The notes under the pieces are model-generated. The model did not search any database, was not told where the DNA came from, and saw nothing but the letters and a program-made list of their open reading frames with translations. A stretch of 26,195 nucleotides of DNA from a virus: positions 1 to 26,195 of IMG/VR virus record IMGVR_UViG_3300025674_005971; one strand, given 5' to 3'. The position numbers and the translations under genes are program-made. Shown here piece after piece: positions 1-9,097 of the stretch; within the stretch, counting starts at the first letter, position 1; each line of letters starts with the position of its first letter.

Positions 1-146
1 TCGGGAACACATACGTTTGGATTACGTTTTTGAAATTTAACTGCATCACATCCTGCAACTGCGGCGATGTCAATCAATCGTTTTGCGACATTGAGGTCAC
101 CGTTGTGATTGATTCCAATTTCACCAATTATATATGTACGTTTCAT
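1..146 (-). CDS. neuB: N-acetylneuraminate (sialic acid) synthase NeuB, N-terminal part, cut by the window edge
   Basis: Read leftward from an ATG at 146, the first 48 codons begin MKRTYIIGEIGINHNGDL and continue with a VAKRLIDIAA...AGCDAVKFQK stretch. This is the typical start of the NeuB/SpsE TIM-barrel: the EIGxNHNG strand and the DAVKFQ strand are family hallmarks. NeuB enzymes condense phosphoenolpyruvate with N-acetylmannosamine or a related sugar to make sialic acid or another nonulosonic acid in the cytoplasm. The start overlaps the stop of the upstream HAD gene as ATGA (143-146), so the two are probably translationally coupled. The rest of the barrel and any C-terminal antifreeze-like (SAF) domain lie outside the window. 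The family is clear; the exact sugar cannot be told from this fragment. Confidence 0.9.
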   Translation of the reverse strand, partial: MKRTYIIGEIGINHNGDLNVAKRLIDIAAVAGCDAVKFQKRNPNVCVP

Positions 147-457
147 AACTCTTCTATTCGTTTAGTCTTATCACAAATCAACAAATCGTATGGTGGTTTT
201 TCTCCTACACTTAGTTGATGGTATTTACATCCCCACTCATCCAATTGTTGTTTAGTGACATCATACCAATCAATACCCGTAACACTTCCACGTGCGGTCC
301 AATAAGTTATAATGTGACCTTGTTCATACAACATACAAATTTTTTTGATATTATCCAAATTAGGAATAGCTTTTTTGTAATCTCTACCTTCCGAATATTT
401 GTCTAATCCATCATCGTAAAAGCAAATTGTATCATCAATATCTACATATATGTTCAT
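143..457 (-). CDS. small HAD-superfamily phosphatase-like protein
   Basis: This 104-residue protein starts MNIYVDIDDTICFYDD. The DxDxT-type motif (DIDDT, residues 6-10) contains the HAD nucleophile aspartate and the acid/base aspartate. A later YWTARGS segment resembles HAD motif II, and LLICDKT near the C-terminus resembles the motif III/IV acidic end. Short HAD proteins of this type occur in capsule and nonulosonic-acid loci, where they may dephosphorylate a sugar phosphate. Here the gene is coupled by ATGA overlaps to a GT2 glycosyltransferase upstream (454-457) and neuB downstream (143-146). That placement suggests, by inference, a step of the same sugar pathway. The HAD fold is well supported; the substrate is unknown. 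Confidence 0.75.
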   Translation of the reverse strand: MNIYVDIDDTICFYDDGLDKYSEGRDYKKAIPNLDNIKKICMLYEQGHIITYWTARGSVTGIDWYDVTKQQLDEWGCKYHQLSVGEKPPYDLLICDKTKRIEEL

Positions 458-1083
458 AAGGAAAAGGTATCGTAATATTCGTTTTGACGTTCCTGCCTAT
501 CAATGTCTTTCATATGCCAAAGTGCATATTCGGCTTGAGTAGGCAGTGTTGTAAATTCCTTATGTCCAACAATTCTTTCATGCACATGATTCGTCCAATT
601 GATGTCGGGGTGATTTCTGTAAATCCTAGATTGAAAATCAGGCCAATTGACCCAACCCTTATCATTTTGTTGCCACCCCCACATTTTTAGATGTGTATCA
701 GTTAATCCTTTGACAATATTCACTCTAGGAACAAAAAACAAGTCTACATTGTCATTGTGTTCCAATATATCGGGAAGTACTTCAATAAGATGTTCATCAG
801 GATATTCATCTGCATCTATTTGAAATATCCAATCACCATCACACATTTTGTTTAATGCGTTTTTATGAGCTGCAAAATCATTATCAAACTTTCTTTCAAA
901 CCAAAGGTATTCGCCCATTTGAGAATGACTACGTAAGTATTCTTCTACGTATTCATGCCCATTGTTACTATCATACAATATTACAATCTCATCTTGATTG
1001 CGTTTGTGGTGTAGTAGGTGAGTAACAAGGTGTTGAATTTCACTTAACTCATTACATACTGGTATTGCGTAACTTATCTTCAT
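454..1083 (-). CDS. family 2 (GT-A) glycosyltransferase
   Basis: The 209-residue protein opens with MKISYAIPVCNELSEIQ, the usual first beta strand and Asn-Glu of GT2 enzymes (compare 'S.IIPVYNE'). It then has an AAHKNALNKMCDGDWIFQID segment ending in DADE, the metal-binding DxD-like motif at about residues 90-95. Downstream W-rich segments (KMWGWQQNDKGWVNWPDFQ, RIYRNHPDINW, HVHE) match the SunS/WaaE-like GT2 subgroup, which carries a conserved HE after the acceptor region. It probably transfers a sugar from a nucleotide donor to an unknown acceptor. It overlaps the preceding gene by 32 bases and the HAD gene by 4, inside a surface-sugar gene group with NeuB. Confidence 0.85.
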   Translation of the reverse strand: MKISYAIPVCNELSEIQHLVTHLLHHKRNQDEIVILYDSNNGHEYVEEYLRSHSQMGEYLWFERKFDNDFAAHKNALNKMCDGDWIFQIDADEYPDEHLIEVLPDILEHNDNVDLFFVPRVNIVKGLTDTHLKMWGWQQNDKGWVNWPDFQSRIYRNHPDINWTNHVHERIVGHKEFTTLPTQAEYALWHMKDIDRQERQNEYYDTFSL

Positions 1084-1573
1084 CAGTTTCGTTTGATTTG
1101 GTTTCTACTTCAGGTGGTTCTGAACAAGGATACATGGTTTCCAACTTTTTCCCAAACTTATAATTAACGACATATGCATTTTGAAACCCTTCCCAACGTA
1201 AAGTTCTATATGAGTTTCTTATAAACGCCTTTGGACTTTGTTTGATTTCTGTAATATAAGTCTTTTTGCTGGAACTTTCATCAATATCTGCCTGAATTAT
1301 TTTCACTCTTTGAACATTGTCAACACAAACCAACCCAAATTTTTCAATGAGTTTTAAAAATTGAAATTTAGGTATTTCGTTTAATTTAAGAGCGTGAACT
1401 TGCTTTTGAGTTTTAGGCCACTTTGGATGTAAAACTAAAAAGAAACAACGTTGTGTATCTCCTAGTTTGTTTTTATAAAACGCATCAATAATCATCCCAC
1501 TTTCAAATTTGGATGGGCTGATACGTACACGACTTTGCGTGTTACTGATATGTTCATTTATCCGATTCGCCAT
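1052..1573 (-). CDS. hypothetical protein, beta-rich N-terminus
   Basis: I do not recognise this 173-residue protein. It has no signal peptide or membrane segment. The N-terminal half (GMIIDAFYKNKLGDTQRCFF then LVLHPKWP) has alternating hydrophobic residues suggesting a small beta barrel, followed by a helix-like segment (FQFLKLIEKFG). The C-terminal half contains SYRTLRWEGFQNAYVVNYKF, which looks like a conserved aromatic core. The tail is hydrophilic and acidic (ETKSNETDEDK). The ATG at 1573 lies inside the end of the upstream gene (20-base overlap) and the gene ends inside the start of the GT2 gene (32-base overlap), so it is co-transcribed and likely real. Function unknown. Confidence 0.7.
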   Translation of the reverse strand: MANRINEHISNTQSRVRISPSKFESGMIIDAFYKNKLGDTQRCFFLVLHPKWPKTQKQVHALKLNEIPKFQFLKLIEKFGLVCVDNVQRVKIIQADIDESSSKKTYITEIKQSPKAFIRNSYRTLRWEGFQNAYVVNYKFGKKLETMYPCSEPPEVETKSNETDEDKLRNTSM

Positions 1574-2045
1574 CTAATTCAATATCTCCAAGTGAATACC
1601 CATTTATGTTTTTTACTGCATCCAAGAATCTATCATATCTAATCGCCGAATCCATATCAATTTTTTGATTGAAAGTTTCTTCATCGACGCCCATTTCTTT
1701 TGCTTGTTCGGGTGTGATTGGTACAATTGGAGCAAAACACCACTTCCAATCATCGGGCGTTCCTTCTGGAAACACTACACCGTTTTCAGATTGAATAGTA
1801 CATGGATACCAATATGATTCACCATCATCAAACTTTAAGTTTTTAACGATTTCTGGCATGGATTCTTCCATTTCTTCATGGTTAAAATCGGGATACTTTT
1901 TGTAGTTCATTGGATATTCATTAGTGAAATACCCACTGCTTATATCAAACTTGGATTCACCATGTTTATCATCATGTTCTACCAATACGTGTTCCTTTCC
2001 TGTAATTGGACTTTCAGTCCAAACATCATCATTAATCATTTTCAT
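1554..2045 (-). CDS. hypothetical acidic protein
   Basis: This 163-residue, strongly acidic protein is unrecognised. It starts MKMINDDVWTESPITGKEHV; Met3 (start at 2039) is an equally good initiator. It has a hydrophilic N-terminus, a WYPCTI...PDDWKWCFAPIVPITPEQAK segment with two cysteines and several tryptophans, and a C-terminal part (RYDRFLDAVKNI) probably helical. No transmembrane segment or signal peptide is visible. The start overlaps the end of a GT4 glycosyltransferase by 8-14 bases, and the end overlaps the next gene by 20. The composition and tight packing suggest a soluble cytoplasmic or virion-associated phage protein; no function can be assigned. Confidence 0.7.
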   Translation of the reverse strand: MKMINDDVWTESPITGKEHVLVEHDDKHGESKFDISSGYFTNEYPMNYKKYPDFNHEEMEESMPEIVKNLKFDDGESYWYPCTIQSENGVVFPEGTPDDWKWCFAPIVPITPEQAKEMGVDEETFNQKIDMDSAIRYDRFLDAVKNINGYSLGDIELDGESDK

Positions 2046-3357
2046 TTGTTACTTTTTTGAGTTTTGGTAATTTCAAAGTGGGTGGAGTTGAAGTTTCTCC
2101 GATTTTTTTGAGCTTTGGAAGTTTCAGTTGAACTTGTTTTACAATATGTTTATCTAAAATTTCCACAAACTTTTCAGTCATCTTATCGTGGTTAAACTCT
2201 TCACGGGCAACACGGGCCTGTTTTCTAGCATCTGGAATGTAATCTTTGTAGTTTTCATATACATTTTTTAGTAACCTTGATGCGTATCCATAGTTAACAT
2301 AGAACCAAGATGATTCCGGTAATATCATGTCTTTAACAACAGCCGATTGATGGACTTGTTTTAATTCACCCGGTAATTTTAGTGAGTGCTTTAAGAAATC
2401 CAAATGTCCAGACCAATTACTAGCCAATATTGGTTTCTGAGTCACGCCGAATTCTAACATCGGTCTACCAAATCCTTCACCATGCGTGAAACTAACCATT
2501 GCTTTAACCTTTCTGTGGTTATACAATCCATTCATTTCTTCTTTACTCAAATCGCCATGTATTAGATAAATGTTTGGTAAGTCTTTTTTATCATATCCAC
2601 GAGTAATCGATTTGATTTTATTCAAGATTTCTTCACGGTCACCTACACTAAAAGTAGCACCACTTGTTTTGAGTATTAAAGCAGGTCTATTGTGTTTTGC
2701 AAGTGATTTAAAAGTTTGAATAAACGTTGAAATTGTTCCACCCAAGTCTTTTCTATCGTGAGTAAAATCGCCTTTAATCCAATGACCAACTACCAAGAAA
2801 CAAAAATCTTCCTTGATATCATCCAATGTTTCTCCAATCGTGGCTGGAATATCATCTGTTTTATAGAAAGTATTTGGGTCTAATCCTTCAAAAAGAACTT
2901 CAATTGGTCGCTCCAATTTCAACTCCCCTACCTTTTGCTGAGTTCTGTTATCTATTGCATCAAAAACAGAACGTTCAAATGATTGTTTAGAGTGTTCAGA
3001 TGTGGTAATTACCAAATTCATTCGATTACACCCCTCAATCCATTGTTGGGAAACCAAAGTAGTTTCCATACCTGCTGTTATACCAATATTGAATTTACCA
3101 AATGCCTGAAATTCATTTGGAACAGTTACTTGAATCCAAACATCAGGTTGACGTTTCAGAGTGGTTCCGGTAAGTCTACTAGTGATATCACTATCAGCCT
3201 CGGTAAGGGCATTTCTATCACAGTTGCCCCATCTTTGGTCTATGATTTGAATATCAAACCTATCCATTTTGATGAGACTTCTGATTAATTCTCTACTGTG
3301 GTCTCCATAACCAGACCTTGAACTGGCAGGACAACTTATAACTAAATATTCTTTCAT
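2032..3357 (-). CDS. GT-B glycosyltransferase, family 4-like
   Basis: The protein starts MKEYLVISCPASSRSGYGDHSRE; the serine/glycine-rich SGYGDHSREL segment matches the N-terminal donor/acceptor loop of GT4 enzymes. The C-terminal Rossmann half contains NIYLIHGDLSKEEMNGLYNH followed by VSFTHGEGFGRPMLEFG, the canonical GT4 E-x7-E region (here HGEGFGRPMLE), which contacts the nucleotide sugar. I chose the ATG at 3357 because it forms an ATGA overlap with the stop of the upstream glycosyltransferase (3354-3357). An alternative ATG at 3369 adds four residues. About 441 residues, normal for the family. It sits directly after a second GT4 gene, so the two may act in sequence on one glycan. Donor and acceptor are unknown. 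Confidence 0.85.
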   Translation of the reverse strand: MKEYLVISCPASSRSGYGDHSRELIRSLIKMDRFDIQIIDQRWGNCDRNALTEADSDITSRLTGTTLKRQPDVWIQVTVPNEFQAFGKFNIGITAGMETTLVSQQWIEGCNRMNLVITTSEHSKQSFERSVFDAIDNRTQQKVGELKLERPIEVLFEGLDPNTFYKTDDIPATIGETLDDIKEDFCFLVVGHWIKGDFTHDRKDLGGTISTFIQTFKSLAKHNRPALILKTSGATFSVGDREEILNKIKSITRGYDKKDLPNIYLIHGDLSKEEMNGLYNHRKVKAMVSFTHGEGFGRPMLEFGVTQKPILASNWSGHLDFLKHSLKLPGELKQVHQSAVVKDMILPESSWFYVNYGYASRLLKNVYENYKDYIPDARKQARVAREEFNHDKMTEKFVEILDKHIVKQVQLKLPKLKKIGETSTPPTLKLPKLKKVTNEND

Positions 3358-4880
3358 ATTAGGACACAATTTGTATAATTCACATCTTCAAGATTACTAA
3401 CATCAATTATAGTGAATTTATTTCGTTTTTGGAAATTTTTCATACATTTTTCAACCGATTCGACAAATGTTTTTGTCATGTTATCACGATTGAATCCATT
3501 TTCAATTGCCCATTCACGGCCAACCAATCCACACTTTTTACGCTCTTGACGACCCATATTGTACCAATGCTCCAGTCCATCACGGATTTGGTCGATTGAA
3601 GCAACCGAATCATAGATATATGGGGTAGCTGGGGAACCTTGCAAGTTTAGTGTTGGCCATAGTGGATAGGTCCATTCTCCCGAATCTTTACTCATTGCTC
3701 CCTGAGAATTACTTGCAATATCATCGGTAAAATCATCCAATTCAATAAATCTATCACCAATTTTGAATCCCATTTGGTCTTGTAGACCACCCACAACAGT
3801 AGCCACAGTTGGGGTTCCTGCCATAACGGATTCCATGTGACTCAATCCAAATCCCTCAGCTGAACTTGGATTACAAGTTACATCTGCTATATTGTAAAGT
3901 AAGTTTAGTTCTTTGGTACTGATTTTTTTGTTACTGAAAACCACATTACAATCACTAGCAAGAGCCCCAACCAAAGCAGGAAGGTCAGTTCCATGTTGGT
4001 CTACAGGGTCGGTATGCATTACCAAATAACACTGCCTACGGTCTTCTTCAGGTAGTTTATCCATGAGAAGCTTATAAGCCAACACCAAATTACTTGGACA
4101 CTTGCGTCTGATATTTCTGCTATTATAGAACACAACAAACTTTGGGTCTACATTTCCAAACAAAGTCTGTTTTATCTTGATTAACTCATTGTCCAAATCA
4201 TCGACTGGTTTGAATTTGGTTTCATCAATACCATGTGGTACATAAGTAATAAGTGGCTTTGGTCGATAAGATTGTTCTAATCCAGTATTACCAACCCGTT
4301 CCATTCGTTGTTTATCTGATTCTGGATTTTCGGATTCATAATAACCATGCCCCATAACCATACGATTCAAGTTATAAGTTTGTTTACTGATAGCCATTAG
4401 CAAATCACAACTCTCATAAAAATTACGATTCCAATGTGGAGCAGGAAGGTCATCCCATATGTTAAGATAGATTAGAGGAACCTGTTGGCGAATCTCATGT
4501 TCCATAGCGTAAAGCCAACCCCAAAATCTTGGGTCCGTGAAGTGCATAATAACATCAGGTTTTTCATTATGCAAAATGTAACGAACCATATCGGGATTTC
4601 CATACCCATCGACAGGTAATAGTTTAACACTAGCATCTTGGACACCAGTTTCTTTGATTACATCTTGGCTAATATCAAGTTGTTGACCATTTTCGGGGTG
4701 TTTCATTGCGCCGGCAATCTGAATCCAATCATATTTGTCAACCGTACCAAACACCAATTCACGAGAAACCGTGCCAATTCCAGAATGTAATCTTAAATCA
4801 TCTGATAGTAACAGAATCTTTGTTTTCTTAGGACGATTCGGATCTATCTTACGTAACTTCGGTAAATTTAATTTTTCCAT
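3354..4880 (-). CDS. GT-B glycosyltransferase, family 4
   Basis: The 508-residue protein has KTKILLLSDDLRLHSGIGTVSREL near its N-terminus, the glycine-rich loop of GT4 enzymes. It follows with VPHGIDETKFKP at the start of the second Rossmann domain, and VTCNPSSAEGFGLSHMESVMAGTPTVAT, a textbook GT4 E-x7-E motif (E-G-F-G-L-S-H-M-E). The last 130 residues include VGREWAIENGFNRDNMTKTF, the usual C-terminal crossover helix. The enzyme should transfer a sugar from a nucleotide donor. The start at 4880 lies 10 bases after a TGATATTTATA element (4891-4901), so this gene may head a transcript running leftward through the sugar genes to neuB. Acceptor unknown: virion glycan, host envelope or DNA are all possible. 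Confidence 0.88.
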   Translation of the reverse strand: MEKLNLPKLRKIDPNRPKKTKILLLSDDLRLHSGIGTVSRELVFGTVDKYDWIQIAGAMKHPENGQQLDISQDVIKETGVQDASVKLLPVDGYGNPDMVRYILHNEKPDVIMHFTDPRFWGWLYAMEHEIRQQVPLIYLNIWDDLPAPHWNRNFYESCDLLMAISKQTYNLNRMVMGHGYYESENPESDKQRMERVGNTGLEQSYRPKPLITYVPHGIDETKFKPVDDLDNELIKIKQTLFGNVDPKFVVFYNSRNIRRKCPSNLVLAYKLLMDKLPEEDRRQCYLVMHTDPVDQHGTDLPALVGALASDCNVVFSNKKISTKELNLLYNIADVTCNPSSAEGFGLSHMESVMAGTPTVATVVGGLQDQMGFKIGDRFIELDDFTDDIASNSQGAMSKDSGEWTYPLWPTLNLQGSPATPYIYDSVASIDQIRDGLEHWYNMGRQERKKCGLVGREWAIENGFNRDNMTKTFVESVEKCMKNFQKRNKFTIIDVSNLEDVNYTNCVLI

Positions 4881-4890
4881 GTAACTTTAT

Positions 4891-4901
4891 TATAAATATC
4901 A
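4891..4901 (-). promoter_or_regulatory. TGATATTTATA element upstream of the GT4 gene
   Basis: On the minus strand this 11-base element reads TGATATTTATA and is followed by ATAAAGTTAC and the ATG at 4880. The overlapping TATAAT (4894-4889) resembles a -10 box, which would place a transcription start almost at the ATG. Identical 11-mers occur at 9087-9097 and 20264-20274, each just upstream of a leftward gene. Promoter function is inferred from the repeated position only. Confidence 0.45.
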
Positions 4902-4902
4902 A

Positions 4903-5325
4903 TCAATTAATGATAACAACAGATTTATTCAACTTTTCAACACTTCGTATAATATCCATTATGTTGTTACCCAATACACTTTCACCATCCCAAAATACTA
5001 CTAGTTTATCAATATACTTTGAGTACATACCATTTCTTTGAAACAAGTATTTGTTGCTAAATGGCTTACCATAATAGTTAGAATGACAGGCTGAGTATAG
5101 ATTTCTATTGGTGTATGCTGGGTTAAATTCTTTGTAATTACACTCCATTTCTAGTGCAAATTTCTTAACCATACCATCTGCTCCACCATTACCAATTGAA
5201 ACCAATTCAAAGTTCTCAACTCTTTGTTTTATTTTAAAAATCAAATCTCGAACCTTACGTTTACTCTGCCAACTCCCCGAACATATCATTCCGATTTTTT
5301 CAATATTCTGTTTTTCGGTGGACAT
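4903..5325 (-). CDS. SLOG-superfamily (DUF2493/LOG-like) Rossmann protein
   Basis: This 140-residue protein has KIGMICSGSW as first beta strand plus loop, then SIGNGGADGMVKKFALE (residues 44-58). GGADGM is the phosphate-binding glycine motif shared by SLOG proteins such as DprA, LOG and YspA. It ends with a short strand and helix, KLVVFWDG...IIRSVEKLNKSVVIIN, the usual SLOG C-terminus. SLOG domains bind nucleotides or nucleotide derivatives; some cleave them and some act as sensors in defence systems. The first ATG (5325) lies inside the nuclease gene. An internal ATG (Met13, 5289) makes an ATGA overlap with the nuclease stop but would clip the first strand, so I keep the longer form. Substrate unknown. 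Confidence 0.7.
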   Translation of the reverse strand: MSTEKQNIEKIGMICSGSWQSKRKVRDLIFKIKQRVENFELVSIGNGGADGMVKKFALEMECNYKEFNPAYTNRNLYSACHSNYYGKPFSNKYLFQRNGMYSKYIDKLVVFWDGESVLGNNIMDIIRSVEKLNKSVVIIN

Positions 5326-6209
5326 AATTCATGATTTGTTTTAAATGGACAATACATACATGCATTTTTATAAGCCGGATAGTCTCCATTGATATTATAA
5401 CTACCATCTTCCATAAAAGCATTACTCACAAATGATTCCAATGATTTTTCAGTTTTGTTAAGAGAAACTTTTGCATTTGGTGGTTTGAAAAGTTGAATTC
5501 TTTTTTGAGGAAATTCTGCATTTTCATACAACTTACGCTTTACAATAAAATATTCAACATCAATATCGTTTTCATCATAACCATACTGTTTTGCAAAATA
5601 CCGTTTGTAAAGTCTAAGTTGGTCACCTTCCAGTTTTTTCTTGTTAGGTTTCCAACCCCATGTACTGGTTTTGATATCCCATATTTTGATTTTATCATGC
5701 TCACGCATAACAACATCCAAAAACCCACGAATCAAAACGTTTTCGTTGAAATTGGTTTCAATCAAAAGTGGTGTTTCAATACCTAAAAGTTCACAATTAC
5801 GTTTACTGAAATAAGAACCTCGTTTCTTGATAAAGAACTCTAAGATAGCCAACCCATCTTTGTAAAATTCACTAAGTTCTTCTGGTGTGGAAAAATGATT
5901 GCCGAATACTTCCACTTCCCTTTTGTATTCAGCAATCATTCTATCCTTTAAAATGGTATGTACACCAAGTTGATTTGCTTCTTTGGCAGATTTGGTGTAC
6001 ATTACAGTTAAATATTCCTGTAATGTTTCGTGAAATGCTGTACCAAAAATTGTATAGATGCTTGGTTCATATGTTTTGTTACCATCCACATAGGTAAGTT
6101 TCCATTGATGTGGACATGATTTATACATATTGAACTGACTATAGCTTATAGCCTTTCTATCACCTATATCAGCAAGTTGTACACCACTATTTAAGCTTAA
6201 CGCTTCCAT
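5286..6209 (-). CDS. RecB/Cas4-like PD-(D/E)XK nuclease with Fe-S cluster cysteines
   Basis: The 307-residue protein carries the RecB-family nuclease signature: FGTAFHETLQEYL (His60), RGFLDVV (Asp165) and IKIWDIKTS (Asp178, Lys180), then a QLRLYKRYF helix like the QxxxY motif of Cas4 and AddB. Four cysteines, Cys32 (KSCPHQWKL) and Cys284, Cys287 and Cys296 near the C-terminus, have the spacing of the AddB/Cas4 iron-sulfur cluster. It is therefore likely a DNA exonuclease or single-strand nuclease that trims DNA ends in replication or recombination. Overlaps: 13 bases with the Nmad1-like gene upstream and up to 40 with the SLOG gene downstream. The fold and active site are clear; the exact role (recombination, host DNA degradation) is inferred. 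Confidence 0.87.
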   Translation of the reverse strand: MEALSLNSGVQLADIGDRKAISYSQFNMYKSCPHQWKLTYVDGNKTYEPSIYTIFGTAFHETLQEYLTVMYTKSAKEANQLGVHTILKDRMIAEYKREVEVFGNHFSTPEELSEFYKDGLAILEFFIKKRGSYFSKRNCELLGIETPLLIETNFNENVLIRGFLDVVMREHDKIKIWDIKTSTWGWKPNKKKLEGDQLRLYKRYFAKQYGYDENDIDVEYFIVKRKLYENAEFPQKRIQLFKPPNAKVSLNKTEKSLESFVSNAFMEDGSYNINGDYPAYKNACMYCPFKTNHELCPPKNRILKKSE

Positions 6210-6538
6210 TTTCTCATATTTACCAATCGTGCAATAACACCATAATTTGACATATCATTCAACGTTTCATTTACATCCTCACCAACCATGTCATCTACTC
6301 GATTAATCACTAATTGTCTCAGTCTTTGAATTTTATCATGTACTCTAAACCAAATACCGGTTAATGACAATCTTTTATCATCGTTGGATTCTAAAGATGT
6401 ACCTAAAGATATGTTATCCAACCCATAATTCATGTGTTTTCGACAAAATAATTCGTATTGTTCTCGTTGAATCAATTTGAACGCTTCTGTCAATTCTGGA
6501 TATTCACGTTCACAGATTTCTACTGGATTATCACTCAT
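6197..6538 (-). CDS. DUF1599 / Nmad1-like (nucleotide modification associated) protein
   Basis: The 113-residue helical protein has REQYELFCRKHMNYGLDNI (residues 25-43), TGIWFRVHDKIQRLRQLV (about 60-77) and ETLNDMSNYGVIARLV near the end. This order of a [KR]xxDYG-like segment, an R-x-x-D/HKIxRL helix and an E-x-L-x-D-x-x-NY helix is that of DUF1599, also called nucleotide modification associated domain 1, an all-alpha family related to MazG-type nucleotide pyrophosphatases. The acidic and Asn residues of the last helix would bind metal and phosphate. Family members are often found in phages with modified DNA bases. It overlaps the zinc-ribbon gene upstream by 8 bases and the nuclease gene by 13. 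Assignment rests on motif recognition only. Confidence 0.6.
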   Translation of the reverse strand: MSDNPVEICEREYPELTEAFKLIQREQYELFCRKHMNYGLDNISLGTSLESNDDKRLSLTGIWFRVHDKIQRLRQLVINRVDDMVGEDVNETLNDMSNYGVIARLVNMRKWKR

Positions 6539-6791
6539 TTACAATTGCATCTTTTGGTAAAAATTCCTTTCCAATAGTACCACACTCATCACATTTGAAA
6601 ACTTGAAGTGGTATCATTGTATCCTTTCCCATCGGGGACATTACTGCCGACAGTTTTTTGAAGATGAAAGCTTGTATAAATGTTTGATTTCCACATTTAC
6701 TACAAACGTAATCTTCTAAATCTTCTGGATTGATGTTTACGTTCAACCCGTTTTGGTCTTTTGGCATATTCATATTTACTTTCTTTCCCAT
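6531..6791 (-). CDS. small zinc-ribbon protein
   Basis: This 86-residue protein has an N-terminal hydrophilic Asn-rich stretch and then two CxxC knuckles, Cys30/Cys33 (VCSKCGNQTF) and Cys67/Cys70 (KCDECGTIG), separated by 33 residues. This is a standard zinc ribbon. The segment between the knuckles (AFIFKKLSAVMSPMGKDTMI) looks like the beta hairpin of related phage zinc-ribbon proteins. It starts 3 bases after the groEL stop, so is probably read from the groES-groEL transcript. A role in nucleic-acid binding or as a partner of a polymerase is plausible, but nothing specific can be assigned. Confidence 0.75.
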   Translation of the reverse strand: MGKKVNMNMPKDQNGLNVNINPEDLEDYVCSKCGNQTFIQAFIFKKLSAVMSPMGKDTMIPLQVFKCDECGTIGKEFLPKDAIVNE

Positions 6792-6794
6792 AAT

Positions 6795-8423
<1,629 letters not shown>

Positions 8424-8431
8424 TTATTTTC

Positions 8432-8719
8432 TTATTTTACAATTGTTAGTAATTCAGATTCCTTTACAACATAAAGGTTATCTTCATCATCAAATCGTTG
8501 GGCAGTCATTCGACTGTAATACACAACATCTCCGGGTTTACATTGCATTGCTCCATGCTCACCAGTAATTAGTAGGAGACCGGGGCCAACTGCAATTACA
8601 GTACCCTGTAGAATACCATCTTGAGATGTATCGGGGATTATAACACCACCTTGTGTTACATCCTCATGGATAGGTTGAATAACAACTCTATCTTGAATTG
8701 GTTGAAACTTTTTTTCCAT
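8432..8719 (-). CDS. groES: phage-encoded co-chaperonin GroES (Hsp10)
   Basis: The 95-residue protein begins FQPIQDRVVIQPI (the PLxDRVxV strand of GroES), then the mobile loop HEDVTQGGVIIPDTSQD (residues 18-34) with the conserved GG-hydrophobic-IP tip that docks on GroEL. It follows with GTVIAVGPG and KPGDVVYYSR, both standard GroES motifs. The length is normal for bacterial GroES and shorter than T4 gp31. It caps the GroEL ring encoded immediately downstream. The leader (minus strand, 8720-8740) is almost only A with no Shine-Dalgarno sequence, and ACTTTATATACGG about 30 bases upstream could be part of a promoter (inference). Confidence 0.97.
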   Translation of the reverse strand: MEKKFQPIQDRVVIQPIHEDVTQGGVIIPDTSQDGILQGTVIAVGPGLLLITGEHGAMQCKPGDVVYYSRMTAQRFDDEDNLYVVKESELLTIVK

Positions 8720-8757
8720 AACTTTTTTTTGTTTTTTTAATTACCGTATATAAAGTT

Positions 8758-9060
8758 TTAACTAAACTTAAATAAAACTATACCACGAGCGTTATATTGT
8801 TTTTTTATGTTTGCGGGTGTTTTTATTTGTTTAAATCCTGCACCACCCCGGCTAGTAAATAGTTTGCTAACATATTTTAGTGTGGCCGTTTTATCATCAG
8901 TATATAACCACCCGTATGGATGATATACCATAATCATATTTGGTGAAATGTATCTAGCAAACCCCTCGTGACGGGAATTCATTAATTTTGCATTTACATA
9001 TGATGCTAGTGATTCTAAATCATCTACATTTTCTTTTAACAAATCTTTTAATTTCACCAT
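8758..9060 (-). CDS. hypothetical protein of 100 residues
   Basis: An unrecognised basic protein starting MVKLKDLLKENVDDLESLAS, an amphipathic helix, followed by NMIMVYHPYGWLYTDDKTATLKYV with the look of beta strands, and a basic C-terminus (AGFKQIKTPANIKKQY). There is no signal peptide, membrane segment or cysteine. The ATG at 9060 has GAGG about 9 bases upstream, one of the few partial Shine-Dalgarno matches here, and a TGATATTTATA element 26 bases upstream (9087-9097). It lies between the clamp-loader genes and groES, so it may head the groES-groEL transcript. Function unknown. Confidence 0.72.
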   Translation of the reverse strand: MVKLKDLLKENVDDLESLASYVNAKLMNSRHEGFARYISPNMIMVYHPYGWLYTDDKTATLKYVSKLFTSRGGAGFKQIKTPANIKKQYNARGIVLFKFS

Positions 9061-9086
9061 AATTTAATCCTCAATCTAAATGTACT

Positions 9087-9097
9087 TATAAATATCA
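9087..9097 (-). promoter_or_regulatory. TGATATTTATA element upstream of the 9060 gene
   Basis: Second exact copy of the minus-strand 11-mer. Its first three bases are the TGA stop of the gp62-like gene (9097-9095), and it ends 26 bases before the ATG at 9060. It is a candidate promoter for the groES-groEL block; function is inferred from recurrence. Confidence 0.45.

Noticed and set aside
4891-4898. Plus-strand TATAAATA, like a T4 late promoter (also at 9087 and 20264)
   Set aside because: It would drive rightward transcription antisense to all genes; the position fits a leftward element better.
8720-8740. Long A tract before groES as a frameshift or slippage site
   Set aside because: It is outside any coding frame and simply forms an A-rich leader.
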